64,000 nt of DNA from Nocardioides sp. YR527 (GTDB lineage: Bacteria; Actinomycetota; Actinomycetes; Propionibacteriales; Nocardioidaceae). The stretch spans positions 62,001-126,000 of the forward strand of contig NZ_FNFN01000008.1 of assembly GCF_900101045.1 (NCBI RefSeq), given 5' to 3'. The translations under genes and the position numbers were made by a program. Numbering within the stretch: position 1 is the stretch's first letter; each line of letters opens with the position of its first letter. The notes beneath the pieces are model-generated. The model had not been told where the DNA came from. It did not search any database and saw only the letters and a program-made list of their open reading frames with translations. This document shows, piece by piece, positions 25,308 through 34,250 of this stretch.

Positions 25308-28300
25308 AGCCGTTCGAGCACCCGGTCGGCTTCGCCCCGCAACGGGGCGAAGCCGTGCTCGGCGGCCAGCTGACGGCCCCGGTGGGCGTGGACCCGGGCG
25401 GCGTCGTCGTCCCCCTCGGCATGGAGCGTCCTCGCCAACCCGATCCGGGCACGGGTCTCGGTGAACGAGGCCACGTGAGCGTGGCTGAGCCGGACCGCGT
25501 ACTCATAGGTCTCGGCGGCGTCGCGGTGGCTCCCGGTCGCGTAGAGGGCGGCGGCATAGCTGCACGCCGTCGAAGCCACGAAACGTACGTCACCGTGGGC
25601 TCGCGCGGTCAGGTGGGCCCGGTCGGCGAGCTCGAGCGCGGCGGTGTGGTCGCCCCGGACGAGGGCGAGCAGGCTGAGCTCCTCGAGCACGTTGGCCTCG
25701 GCGAACGGGCTCCGGTTGTGCGTCGCCTGCGCCAGCGCCGACTCCAGCCGTGAGCCCGCCGAGTCGAGCATGCCCAGGGCGCGCTCGGCCGCAGCCAGGG
25801 TGGCCAGCTCGAGCGGGGTCGGGGTGCCTTGTGTCTCGCTCAGCTCGACCGCCTTGAGCTGGTTGGCGCGCGCCTCCTCGAAGCGGCCCTGCTCGGTGCA
25901 GGTGATGCCGAGAGCCTGATGCGCCCAGGAACGCAGCCCTTCGGTGCCCTCCTCCTCGCCGAGGATCTCGAGCGCCCGCACGTAGGAGGCCTCGGCCTCG
26001 CGCCCGGAGTCGGCGACGCGGTAGCGGTGGCCCTCGACGATGGCCGCGAAGGCCCTCCCCTGCGTCCAGTCGCTCGAGTCGAGGAGACGTCGAGCACGGT
26101 CCGCCTCCGCCCAGGACTCGTCCATCCGACCGAGGACCTCGAGGACGTCGGAGCGCAGCGTACGCAGGAACGCCTCGGCACGGACCTCGTCCTCGTGCAT
26201 CGCGGCCTCGGCACCTACCGTGACGAGGTCGAGGTAGGTGGTCACGTCCAGGCGTGTGCGGTAGTGGATCCGGGACTGGTCGACGAGCTTCCATGCGTAG
26301 TGGCGCCGGTGCGGGTCGGAGCCGGCCTGTCCCACGAACGCGATCAGCAGCTGCGCCTCGCGGTCGAGCCAGGTGCGGGCCTCGTCGGCCGACTCGAAAC
26401 GGATCTGCGGCGAAGACTCGATCTCCAGGGCTCGCAGGCGGCCCGGATAGATGGTGTCGGCGGCGCTGACCGTGGTGTCGAGCAGCCAGTCGGCGAGGCG
26501 CCCCTGAGCCTGCGGCCGCTCGTCGTCAGCGGCGGCCAGATCGCCGGCGTGGAGCCGGAGCAGGTCGTGGTAGTGGTAGCGGCCGACACCGTCGTCGGCG
26601 ACCACGGTCTGCAGCATGTTGGCGTCGACCAGGTCCTCGAGCAGCTGCTGCGTGGTGTCCGGGTCGCGGTCGAGGACGGCGCACGCCGGGGCGGGGTCGA
26701 AGTCGTAGGCCGAGATCAGCGAGCACAGCCGGAAGGCGCGCTGCGCCTCGGTCGGCATCGCGGCATAGGAGATCTCGAGGCTGGCCGCGACGCTCACCTC
26801 GCCGACGGCCAGCTCGGCGAGGCGGTGCGAGCTCGCGGTGAGTCGATCGGCGTAGGTCTCGATCGACCATTCCGGGCGGCTCAGCAACCGGGCCGCGGCG
26901 ATCCTGAGCGCGAGCGGGAGGCGGCCGCAGGCCAGCGCCAGCGACTCGCTCGCCCGAGGTGCGGCGGCGACGCGCTCCTGGCCGACGATCGCGCCGATGA
27001 GGTCGACGGAGGCGTCGGTGCCGAGCTCGCCGAGGTGGATCTGTCGCGAGAGGTCGATCATGCCCGCGAGGGCCGGCAGCCGGTGGCGGCTGGTGATGAT
27101 CGTCCGGGTGGCCCCGATCCCGGGCAGCAGCGGGATGACCTGGCCGGGGTTGTCGACGCTGTCCAGCACGATCAGCATCCGCCGGTCGGAGAGCTCGCTG
27201 CGGAACATCGCCGCGGCGTCGGCGTCGTCGGTCGGGATCTGCTGGCCGGAGAGGCCGAGCGAGCGCAGGAACCGCCTCAGCACCGAGCCGGGTTCCACGG
27301 CCTCGCCCGAGACACCGTGGAGGTCGGCGTAGAGCTGGCCGTCCGGGAAGTCGCCGCTCAGCCGGGCCGCCGCGCTCAGCGCCAGCGCACTCTTGCCGGA
27401 GCCCGCCGGACCGGTGACCAGCACCGCCGCACCGCCCCCGTCGCCGTCGCAGTCGCCGAGCCCGGCCTCCAGGGTCGCCAGCTCGGCATCGCGTCCGATC
27501 AGCACCCGCGCGGCCGGCATCTCGCGAGGTACGTCCCGCCGGCGCGCGCCCTCGACCAGCGTCGGTCGCCTGGCATGCCAGCGTCCTTCCAGCGTGCCTT
27601 GATGCACATCCTCGAGCACCGGACTCGGGTCCAGCCCGAGCTCCTCGGCCAGGGCCTTCCGAGCGGTGTCGTAGGCCGCGAGCGCCTCGGCCTGGCGCCC
27701 GGCCGCCGCCAGCGTCTTCACGTACGCCGCCCATAGCGGCTCGTCCAGCGGCCGCAGCCGGGCGAGCTCGCCCACGACCGGGAGCGCCTCGATGACCTGG
27801 CCCTCCTCCGCTGCCCGGCTCGCCCAGCTGAGCACGACCGCGACGTACTCGTCCTCGACCGCGCCCGAGAGCCACGGCGCCTGCTCGAACCCCTCGGGGC
27901 GCCCACGCCACAGGCGCACCGCCTCGGTCAGCGCGTCCACGTCGTCGCTCTCGACCAGCTCCCGGAACCGGACCAGGTCGAGCTCGTCGGCGGAGGCGTC
28001 CAGGCGCAGGGTGCTGCCTTCCTGGGTGACCACGATCGGCGCGACGAGGGCACGCAGGCGCCGGAGCAGCTGGGCCATCCGCCGGCCCGCGGCCTCAGAG
28101 GTCAGCTCCGGCCACAGCAGGTCGAGCAGCTCGTCACGAGCGACCCTCTCCCCCGGCTCCAGAGCCAGCCGCCTCAGCAGCAGCCCGACCTGGTCGGGCA
28201 CGTCGAGCGGCGCCCCGTCACGGACGACGACGGTCGGGCCGAGGACGGCGATGCTCGCCTCCGCGCTCTCGGCCGCCTCGCGACCCGGCGTCGGGTCCTC

Positions 28301-28513
28301 GGCGAACCGGGCCGTCTCCTCCTCGGTGAGGTCCAGCGCATCGGCGAGCGCACGCAGCGAGGACGACCTCGGACGCCTCGTTCTCCCCTGCTCGAGATCC
28401 CGGATCGAGGCGACGCTGAGACCCGAGGCGCGGGCCAGCGCACCCTGGGTCAGCGAGCGCGCCTCGCGCATCTGCCGGAGCCAGGGACCGAACGAGCCGT
28501 CACGGCGCACCAC
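25304..28513 (-). CDS. AfsR/SARP-like regulator with XRE helix-turn-helix, BTAD, NB-ARC and TPR regions
   Basis: A 1069-aa multidomain regulator. Residues 8-60: XRE-type helix-turn-helix (LRQMREARSLTQGALARASG). Residues 88-160: a winged-helix-like segment (DELLDLLWPE). Residues 175-315: bacterial transcriptional activation domain (LWRGRPEGFEQAPWL). Residues 340-620: NB-ARC NTPase with Walker A GPAGSGKS (368-375) and Walker B MLIVLDSVDN. Residues 720-1069: helical TPR-like repeats. The GTG at 28513 follows CGGAGG. It is convergent with catC and divergent from the 2OG-oxygenase gene across 249 bp, its likely target. The signal is unknown. Confidence 0.85.
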   Translation of the reverse strand: MVRRDGSFGPWLRQMREARSLTQGALARASGLSVASIRDLEQGRTRRPRSSSLRALADALDLTEEETARFAEDPTPGREAAESAEASIAVLGPTVVVRDGAPLDVPDQVGLLLRRLALEPGERVARDELLDLLWPELTSEAAGRRMAQLLRRLRALVAPIVVTQEGSTLRLDASADELDLVRFRELVESDDVDALTEAVRLWRGRPEGFEQAPWLSGAVEDEYVAVVLSWASRAAEEGQVIEALPVVGELARLRPLDEPLWAAYVKTLAAAGRQAEALAAYDTARKALAEELGLDPSPVLEDVHQGTLEGRWHARRPTLVEGARRRDVPREMPAARVLIGRDAELATLEAGLGDCDGDGGGAAVLVTGPAGSGKSALALSAAARLSGDFPDGQLYADLHGVSGEAVEPGSVLRRFLRSLGLSGQQIPTDDADAAAMFRSELSDRRMLIVLDSVDNPGQVIPLLPGIGATRTIITSRHRLPALAGMIDLSRQIHLGELGTDASVDLIGAIVGQERVAAAPRASESLALACGRLPLALRIAAARLLSRPEWSIETYADRLTASSHRLAELAVGEVSVAASLEISYAAMPTEAQRAFRLCSLISAYDFDPAPACAVLDRDPDTTQQLLEDLVDANMLQTVVADDGVGRYHYHDLLRLHAGDLAAADDERPQAQGRLADWLLDTTVSAADTIYPGRLRALEIESSPQIRFESADEARTWLDREAQLLIAFVGQAGSDPHRRHYAWKLVDQSRIHYRTRLDVTTYLDLVTVGAEAAMHEDEVRAEAFLRTLRSDVLEVLGRMDESWAEADRARRLLDSSDWTQGRAFAAIVEGHRYRVADSGREAEASYVRALEILGEEEGTEGLRSWAHQALGITCTEQGRFEEARANQLKAVELSETQGTPTPLELATLAAAERALGMLDSAGSRLESALAQATHNRSPFAEANVLEELSLLALVRGDHTAALELADRAHLTARAHGDVRFVASTACSYAAALYATGSHRDAAETYEYAVRLSHAHVASFTETRARIGLARTLHAEGDDDAARVHAHRGRQLAAEHGFAPLRGEADRVLERL

Positions 28514-28762
28514 GGCCTCCGTCGAGGCCCCGAGCCTGGTGAGTCACCACGAAATCCTATCGAGTCGGCCCTCAGCGGTCGATGACGGACTATACGGCGC
28601 TCGCCGCGGGCGACTCGTGGTCGACTCGAGCCGAAATAGCGCGGAAACCTCGGCGTTCTACTCTGGTGGCGCCCGAGTTCAACGGACAGCAAGGCCTCCT
28701 GGCCGGGAAAGCGGACACCTCCGGGCACGACCACCCGTCTGCTCCGATCGAGGAGATCATCC

Positions 28763-29803
28763 GTGAGTACCTTCCACGTCCCCGCCGTCGACATCGCTGC
28801 GTACGTCCGGGGCGGAACGCCCCAGGAGAGGGCGGCCGTCGCGGCCGCCATCGACACCGCCTGCCGTGAGGTCGGCTTCATCCAGATCCTTGGCCACGAC
28901 GTCGCGCCGTCGGCGGCCGAAGGCCTGGCCGCGGCCATGGACGACCTCTTCGCCCTGCCGCTCGCGGAGAAGACCCGGTGGCGCCGCCCGGCCGCCGAGA
29001 ACCGCGGCTACACCCCGCCGAAGTCGGAGACGCTCGCGCTCAGCGCCGGCGTACAGTCCGAGACCCGGATGAAGGACTTCTTCGAGGCCTTCAACGTCGG
29101 CTCGTCGGTCTCCGACCACCCCGACGCCGACCTGGTCGCCGCGCACTACGCGGAGAACACCTGGCCCGCCCTGGACGGGTTCCGCGAGCGTATCGACGCC
29201 TGGCGCGCCGAGGCCGCCCGGGTCGCACGCACCATGGTCACGATCTTCGAGGACGCGCTCGACCTGGAGCGAGGCACGATCGAGAGCCTCGCGGCCCACC
29301 CGATCGAGGTCCTGCGGATGAACAACTACGCCCTCCCCGAAGGCACCCGGGTCGAGGTCGACGAGGACATGATCGGGATGGGCGAGCACACCGACTACGG
29401 CATCGTCACGATCCTGTGGGCCGACCGGGTCAAGGGTCTCCAGGTCCTGCACGGTGGCGAGTGGCACGACGTCAGCCCGGCCGAGGGTGCGCTGCTGATC
29501 AACCTCGGCGACCTCACGACCCGGCTGACCAACGAGCAGTGGCTCTCGACCCTGCACCGGGTCAAGCCGCCGATCGTCGGTGGCACCATCCAGCGACGCC
29601 GGTCGGCCGCGTACTTCTTCGACGGCGACGCCGAGGCGGAGATCGGCCCGCTGCCGGGGTTCGTCGACGACGAGCACCCGCGCCTCTACCGCGACGTCAC
29701 CGTCGACGAGCACATCGCCGCCAAGCTCGCGGGCTCCCGCGCCGGCGTCGTCAACGCCGCCGCCGGCCGGGAGGCAGCCCGCGTGCTCAGCGCGGGTCGC
29801 TGA
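28763..29803 (+). CDS. Isopenicillin-N-synthase-family 2-oxoglutarate/Fe(II) oxygenase
   Basis: A 346-aa non-haem iron oxygenase. The iron facial triad is GEHTDYG (His, Asp) and STLHRV (His), and the co-substrate Arg is in RRRSAAYF. The N-terminal DIOX_N region (VPAVDIAAYV, REVGFIQILGH) is intact. The GTG at 28763 follows GAGGAGATC. The family includes plant-like hydroxylases, ethylene-forming enzymes and antibiotic ring-formers; the substrate is unknown. It is divergent from the AfsR-like regulator and overlaps the convergent MmpL gene by 17 bp. The 249 bp upstream show no strong palindrome. Confidence 0.86.
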   Translation: MSTFHVPAVDIAAYVRGGTPQERAAVAAAIDTACREVGFIQILGHDVAPSAAEGLAAAMDDLFALPLAEKTRWRRPAAENRGYTPPKSETLALSAGVQSETRMKDFFEAFNVGSSVSDHPDADLVAAHYAENTWPALDGFRERIDAWRAEAARVARTMVTIFEDALDLERGTIESLAAHPIEVLRMNNYALPEGTRVEVDEDMIGMGEHTDYGIVTILWADRVKGLQVLHGGEWHDVSPAEGALLINLGDLTTRLTNEQWLSTLHRVKPPIVGGTIQRRRSAAYFFDGDAEAEIGPLPGFVDDEHPRLYRDVTVDEHIAAKLAGSRAGVVNAAAGREAARVLSAGR

Positions 29804-31859
29804 CCATCGGTTCCTCGCTGTGCCGGCGGGCGATCGGGGCTGGCCACCAGATCTTGTCGCCGACCAGGGCGAAGACCGCCGGCACGACCACGGTGCGGAC
29901 GAGGAAGGTGTCCAGCAGGATGCCCAGACCCACGATCAGGCCCACCTGGGTCAGCGTGATCAGGGGCAGTACGCCCAGCACCGCGAACACCGAGGCCAGC
30001 ACGATGCCGGCGCTGGTGATGACACCACCGGTCAGCCCGACCGCCATGACGATCGCATCGACGGTGTCGTGCTCGGCGGTCTCCTCCCTCGCACGCAGGA
30101 CGAGGAACACCGTGTAGTCGACGCCGAGCGCCACCAGGAACAGGAAGGCGTAGATCGGTGTGCTGACGTCGAGCGCGGGGAACCCGAAGACATGGGTGCT
30201 CACCCAGGCGCCCAGGCCGAGGGCCGAGAAGGTGGCGATGACACTGATCGTGACGAGCACCAGCGGCGTCACGATCGACCGCAGCACCGCGAAGAGCACC
30301 AGCAGCACCACCAGCAGGATCAGCGGCACGACGACCTTGAGATCACGCTCGGCGCCGTTCCGGCTGTCCAGGTCCTTGGCCACGCTGCCGCCGACCAGGG
30401 CGCCGGTCCCGGCCAGCTCGCTGCGCATCGTCTCGATCGTCTGGATGCTCTCCGGGGTCGCCGGTGCGTCCTCCAGCGTCGCGGTGATCTTGACCAGGTC
30501 GCCGCTCTCGCCGGACGGGCGCGCGCTGTCGACCCCGTCCATCTGGCTCACCTGCGCGAGCACCTCGTCGGCCTGGTCGGCTCCGACCACGATCGTCACC
30601 GGATCGGAGGCACCCGGCGGGAAGTGCTTCGAGAGGGTGTCCAGACCGTCGACGGACTCGGCCTCGACACGGAACTGGTCGGTCTGCGAGAGCCCGACCT
30701 TCACGCCCAGGAGCCCGGAGGCGAGTACGCCGAGGATCACCGCGGCCACGGCCAGCACCGCTGCCGGGCGGCTCACCACGGTGCGGGCGATCCGGAACCA
30801 GACACCGTCCCGGGACTTCTCGTCCTCGCCGTTGCGGGGCACGAACGGCCAGAACAGGCCGCGACCGAACAGCGACAGCGCTGCGGGCAGGGCGAAGAGC
30901 GCGAAGAGCAGGGCCACCAGCAGGCCGATCGCAGCCGAGACCCCCAGCGACCGGGTGTTGGGCGCGACGCTGAAGACCAGCGCCAGCAGCGCGAGCACGA
31001 CCGTGAGGTTGCTGGCCACGATCGCCTCGCCGGAACCGCGCACCGCGGCGGCCAGGGCATCGCGGTGGTGCTCGTGCCGCCGGAGCTCCTCGCGGTAGCG
31101 CGAGACCATCAGGAGCGCGTAGTTCGTGCCGGCACCGAAGACCAGCACGCTGGTGATCCCCGACGTCGAGCCGTCGAGCCCGTTGCCGGCCCAGTCCGCG
31201 ACGATCTGGGTCACCACCGAGGCGGTGCGGTCGGCGACCGCGATCACGATCAGGGGCACGAGCCACAGCACCGGCGAGCGGTACGTCAGGATCAGCAGGA
31301 TCGCGACGACCGCGGCGGTGACGAGAAGCAGCCGCACGTCGGCGCCCTCGAACGCCGAGGAGATGTCGGCGGCGAAGGCGGCACCACCGGTGAGCTGGAC
31401 GGTGAGGCCGTCGGGCCGGTCCTCGTCGACCGTGTCCCGCAGCTCGCCGACGAGCTCGGTGAGATCGAGTCCGGTCACGTCGGCATCGACGTCGATCGCG
31501 ACGATCAGGGCGTCGCCGTCCGTCGCCGGGATCGGCGGCGAGACCTCGTTCCCGGTGATCTCGGCCCAGCGCTGCGACACCTCGGCGACCCACGCCTGGT
31601 CCTCCGCGGTCAGCCCACCCGTGCGCTCGACCACCGCGACGGCGGGCAGCACGTCCCCGCCCGGAAAGCTCTGCTGGAGCTCGGCGACCCGGGCCGACTC
31701 GGCGTCCGCCGGCAGCGGGTCAGGCGCCGAGCTGGCCGAGCTCAGGGACGATCCGACGAACATCACCGCACCCGCCAGGAGAGCCGTGATCACCAGGACC
31801 AGCCATGCCGTGGCCTTTCTCGTGGTGAGTCGGGCGAGAGCTGCTAGCGCGGAGCGCAT
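29787..31859 (-). CDS. MMPL-family (RND) membrane transporter
   Basis: A 690-aa transporter made of two repeats, each with a large extracytoplasmic loop and about six helices. The signature segments are GTNYALLMVSRYREEL in the first half and ALGVDYTVFLVLRAREE in the second, the positions of the GxDYxxF motif of MmpL proteins. The ATG at 31859 is preceded by CGAAAGGCCCG. Substrates of relatives include lipids, siderophores and drugs. It lies 49 bp after the SDR gene of the light operon and could be its last member, or be independently transcribed. No TetR regulator is adjacent. Confidence 0.88.
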   Translation of the reverse strand: MRSALAALARLTTRKATAWLVLVITALLAGAVMFVGSSLSSASSAPDPLPADAESARVAELQQSFPGGDVLPAVAVVERTGGLTAEDQAWVAEVSQRWAEITGNEVSPPIPATDGDALIVAIDVDADVTGLDLTELVGELRDTVDEDRPDGLTVQLTGGAAFAADISSAFEGADVRLLLVTAAVVAILLILTYRSPVLWLVPLIVIAVADRTASVVTQIVADWAGNGLDGSTSGITSVLVFGAGTNYALLMVSRYREELRRHEHHRDALAAAVRGSGEAIVASNLTVVLALLALVFSVAPNTRSLGVSAAIGLLVALLFALFALPAALSLFGRGLFWPFVPRNGEDEKSRDGVWFRIARTVVSRPAAVLAVAAVILGVLASGLLGVKVGLSQTDQFRVEAESVDGLDTLSKHFPPGASDPVTIVVGADQADEVLAQVSQMDGVDSARPSGESGDLVKITATLEDAPATPESIQTIETMRSELAGTGALVGGSVAKDLDSRNGAERDLKVVVPLILLVVLLVLFAVLRSIVTPLVLVTISVIATFSALGLGAWVSTHVFGFPALDVSTPIYAFLFLVALGVDYTVFLVLRAREETAEHDTVDAIVMAVGLTGGVITSAGIVLASVFAVLGVLPLITLTQVGLIVGLGILLDTFLVRTVVVPAVFALVGDKIWWPAPIARRHSEEPMVSDPR

Positions 31860-31908
31860 GGTCGGGCCTTTCGAGTTGTGGTGGGGACTGCGTCGAGTGA
31901 CATCGGGG

Positions 31909-32907
31909 CTAAGGCCCGTCCAGGCCGGCGGCGGCCGCCGCCCAGCTCCACAGCGCCTCGGCCTCTCCGCGACCCGGGCGGGTCGCCGACCGATAGCTCG
32001 TGGGACGTTGGCGGCGGTCGTGCCAGAAGGTTCCGGACGGCGGGGTGGGCTCGGTGGCCGCGAGCCACACCGCCGTGTCCGCACCCTCCTCGGCCGGGCG
32101 CAGCAGCGGTCGGCTCAACGTACGGAAGGCGGGGAGCGATCGGGCGAGGCCCGGTGTGTCCGCCCAGCCGGGGTGCATGACGAAGGTGGAGATCCGGTCC
32201 GGCGACCACCGCCGGTCCAGGATCGGTGCCAGCTCCACCTGCATGCGCTTGGACCTCGCGTACGCCACGGCACCCTGGTAGGTGCCTTGCTCGAACTCGG
32301 GGTCGTCCACGGGAAGCGGCTGGGTGTACATCCCGCCCGAGGCGACGAAGACCTGCCTGGCGCCGTGCTCCGAGCGGCGCAGGGCGGGCAGCAGCTGCTC
32401 GGTCAGCCGGATCGGCCCGAGCACATGGGTGGCGACGGAGAGCTCGTGCCCCTCGACCGACTCGGTCCGCTCGGGCGGCATGACCCCCGCGTTGTGCACG
32501 AGCACGTCGAGAGCGGTGCGTCCGCCGTCGCGCGCGCAGAAGTCTTCGGCGAACGCGTCGATCATGGCCGGATCGGAGACGTCGCAGCGCTCGGTCAGAA
32601 GCTCGGCGGTCCGCCCCTCGACGCGCAGCACCCGCTCGATCCGGGCGACCGCGGGGGCGGCGCGTTCGGGTGAGCGTACGAGGACGTGGACGCGGGCACC
32701 GAGGCGGGCCAGGCCCAGCACGGTGGCCTCGCCGAGACCGCTCCCGCCGCCGGTGACCACGGCGGTCCGCCCTGCCAGCGATCCGGGACGCGGGTCGCTC
32801 TCGGCCCAACGACGGCGACGGATCGCGTAGCCGAGGCGGGAGTAGCCCAGCAGGACCGTGCGGTCGAGCACGCGGTCGAGACCCTGGTCCGGCGCTGTCC
32901 GGCTCAT
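31909..32907 (-). CDS. Short-chain dehydrogenase of the light-response operon
   Basis: A 332-aa SDR. The cofactor motif is TGGGSGLGEA near residue 53, HNAGVM follows, and the catalytic Tyr/Lys is in YARSKRMQ, with a Ser in ASGGMY. The N-terminal 45 residues before the Rossmann fold are unusual for small SDRs but resemble those of lipid- or retinol-dehydrogenase-like members. Its ATG overlaps the stop of the TIGR01777 gene by 4 bp. Its function in the cluster is unknown; an alcohol or ketone formed during membrane or pigment modification is a guess. Confidence 0.84.
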   Translation of the reverse strand: MSRTAPDQGLDRVLDRTVLLGYSRLGYAIRRRRWAESDPRPGSLAGRTAVVTGGGSGLGEATVLGLARLGARVHVLVRSPERAAPAVARIERVLRVEGRTAELLTERCDVSDPAMIDAFAEDFCARDGGRTALDVLVHNAGVMPPERTESVEGHELSVATHVLGPIRLTEQLLPALRRSEHGARQVFVASGGMYTQPLPVDDPEFEQGTYQGAVAYARSKRMQVELAPILDRRWSPDRISTFVMHPGWADTPGLARSLPAFRTLSRPLLRPAEEGADTAVWLAATEPTPPSGTFWHDRRQRPTSYRSATRPGRGEAEALWSWAAAAAGLDGP

Positions 32908-34250
32908 GCGCGCACGCTCCCGAGGACGTGTCGCAGCGCCTGCTCGGCCTCGACGAACCGGAAGCGGTGCTCGAGCCCGAGCAGCCGTTGCGGGACCACC
33001 CGCTGGTTGGCGAAGGCCACCTCCTGGGCTCCCTCCCTGCCCAGGAGCAGGCGGGGGCCGAACGAAGGTGTCGGCAGGACCGCCGGGCGGTGCAACGCCC
33101 GCCCCAGGGCAGCGGCGTAGGCACGCTGCCGCAGCGGGGTGGGCGCGACGGCGTTCACCGGACCCGAGAGACCGGGATCCACCAGAGCGCGGTGATAGAT
33201 GTCGACGAGATCGTCGATCGCGATCCATGACTGCCACTGCTCCCCCGACCCCATCGGGCCGCCGAGGCCGGTGGCGAACAGAGGCCGCTGCAGGCGTAGC
33301 GCCCCGCCCCGCGGGCTCTGCACGATCCCGGTGCGCACCAGGACGACCCGCATGTCCGCGTCGACCGCGGCCAGTGCCGCCTCCTCCCAGTCGCGGACGA
33401 CGTGGGCGAGGAAGTCGTCCCCGGTCGTGGAGTCCTCGGTGAGGACCTCCTCGCCGCGGTCGGCGCCGTAGATCCCGATCGCCGAAGCGCAGACGAAGAC
33501 GCCCACGCCGGCCTCCGCAGCGGCCCGGGCGAGCAGACGGGTCGGCCCGATGCGAGATCCGCGGATCAGCTCCTTGTGTCTGTCGGTGAAGCGGCCGGCG
33601 ATGCTGTGCCCGGCCAGGTGGACGACGGCGTCGACCCCGGCCAGCGAGGCCGGGTCGGGGTAGTCCGGGTCCCAGGCGCGCTCGTCGGGCGTGCTCGGGC
33701 GGTGGCGCACCAGGCGGACGACGGTGTGCCCGCCGGTGGTCAGGAAGGCCGAGACGGCGCTGCCCACCAGGCCGGATGCGCCGGTGACCGCCACGGTGAG
33801 CCGAGGTGTGCCGGCCGCCGAGCGGTGAGCCGCCAGGTCGTCGGCGAGCTGACGCTGCCGGTAGGCGAACATCGGCTCGAGCAGTCTCCTCGGCAGTGTC
33901 GTCGTGACCCTGTCGACCACGGCGGTGCCCTCAGCGGCGCTCTCGAAGTCGTGTCGATGGTGCCACGACACCGGCACCAGGAACGGGCGCGAGACCAGGC
34001 GGTCGGCGAAGCTCTGCTCGGCGACGTACTCCTCGGGCAGGTGCTGGGCCACCCATCGCCGGCCGGCCGGGAAGTCGAGCACCGCGGTGCCGCCGGCGAG
34101 GTCCTGGGCCTCCTCGGCGATCCGGACGGGCTGCCACGGGGGCACCAGCCGCTGGAACGCGCCGGGTCGGCCGTGCCAGTCGAAGACGACGTCGGCCGCG
34201 TCCGGCACCGTGTGCCGGAACTCGTGGGTCGTCGTACGCAACAAAGTCAT
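32904..34250 (-). CDS. TIGR01777-family NAD-dependent epimerase with N-terminal SRPBCC domain
   Basis: A 448-aa protein. Residues 1-150 have a START/SRPBCC-like ligand domain (EFRHTVPDAADVVFDWHGRP). Residues 152-448 have an extended SDR fold (VAVTGASGLVGSAVSAFL, VVHLAGHSIAGR, ASAIGIYG) with the TIGR01777/DUF1731 C terminus (GREGAQEVAFANQRVVPQRL). Proteins of this family were once called cell-division inhibitors (SulA-like); the biochemical role is unknown. They recur with photolyase and LitR-type regulators. Start and stop overlap neighbours by 4 bp each. Confidence 0.86.
   Translation of the reverse strand: MTLLRTTTHEFRHTVPDAADVVFDWHGRPGAFQRLVPPWQPVRIAEEAQDLAGGTAVLDFPAGRRWVAQHLPEEYVAEQSFADRLVSRPFLVPVSWHHRHDFESAAEGTAVVDRVTTTLPRRLLEPMFAYRQRQLADDLAAHRSAAGTPRLTVAVTGASGLVGSAVSAFLTTGGHTVVRLVRHRPSTPDERAWDPDYPDPASLAGVDAVVHLAGHSIAGRFTDRHKELIRGSRIGPTRLLARAAAEAGVGVFVCASAIGIYGADRGEEVLTEDSTTGDDFLAHVVRDWEEAALAAVDADMRVVLVRTGIVQSPRGGALRLQRPLFATGLGGPMGSGEQWQSWIAIDDLVDIYHRALVDPGLSGPVNAVAPTPLRQRAYAAALGRALHRPAVLPTPSFGPRLLLGREGAQEVAFANQRVVPQRLLGLEHRFRFVEAEQALRHVLGSVRA

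Noticed and set aside
28514..28762. Searched for an operator or small gene upstream of the 2OG oxygenase
   Set aside because: No convincing dyad, -10/-35 pair or short coding frame with a ribosome site was found.
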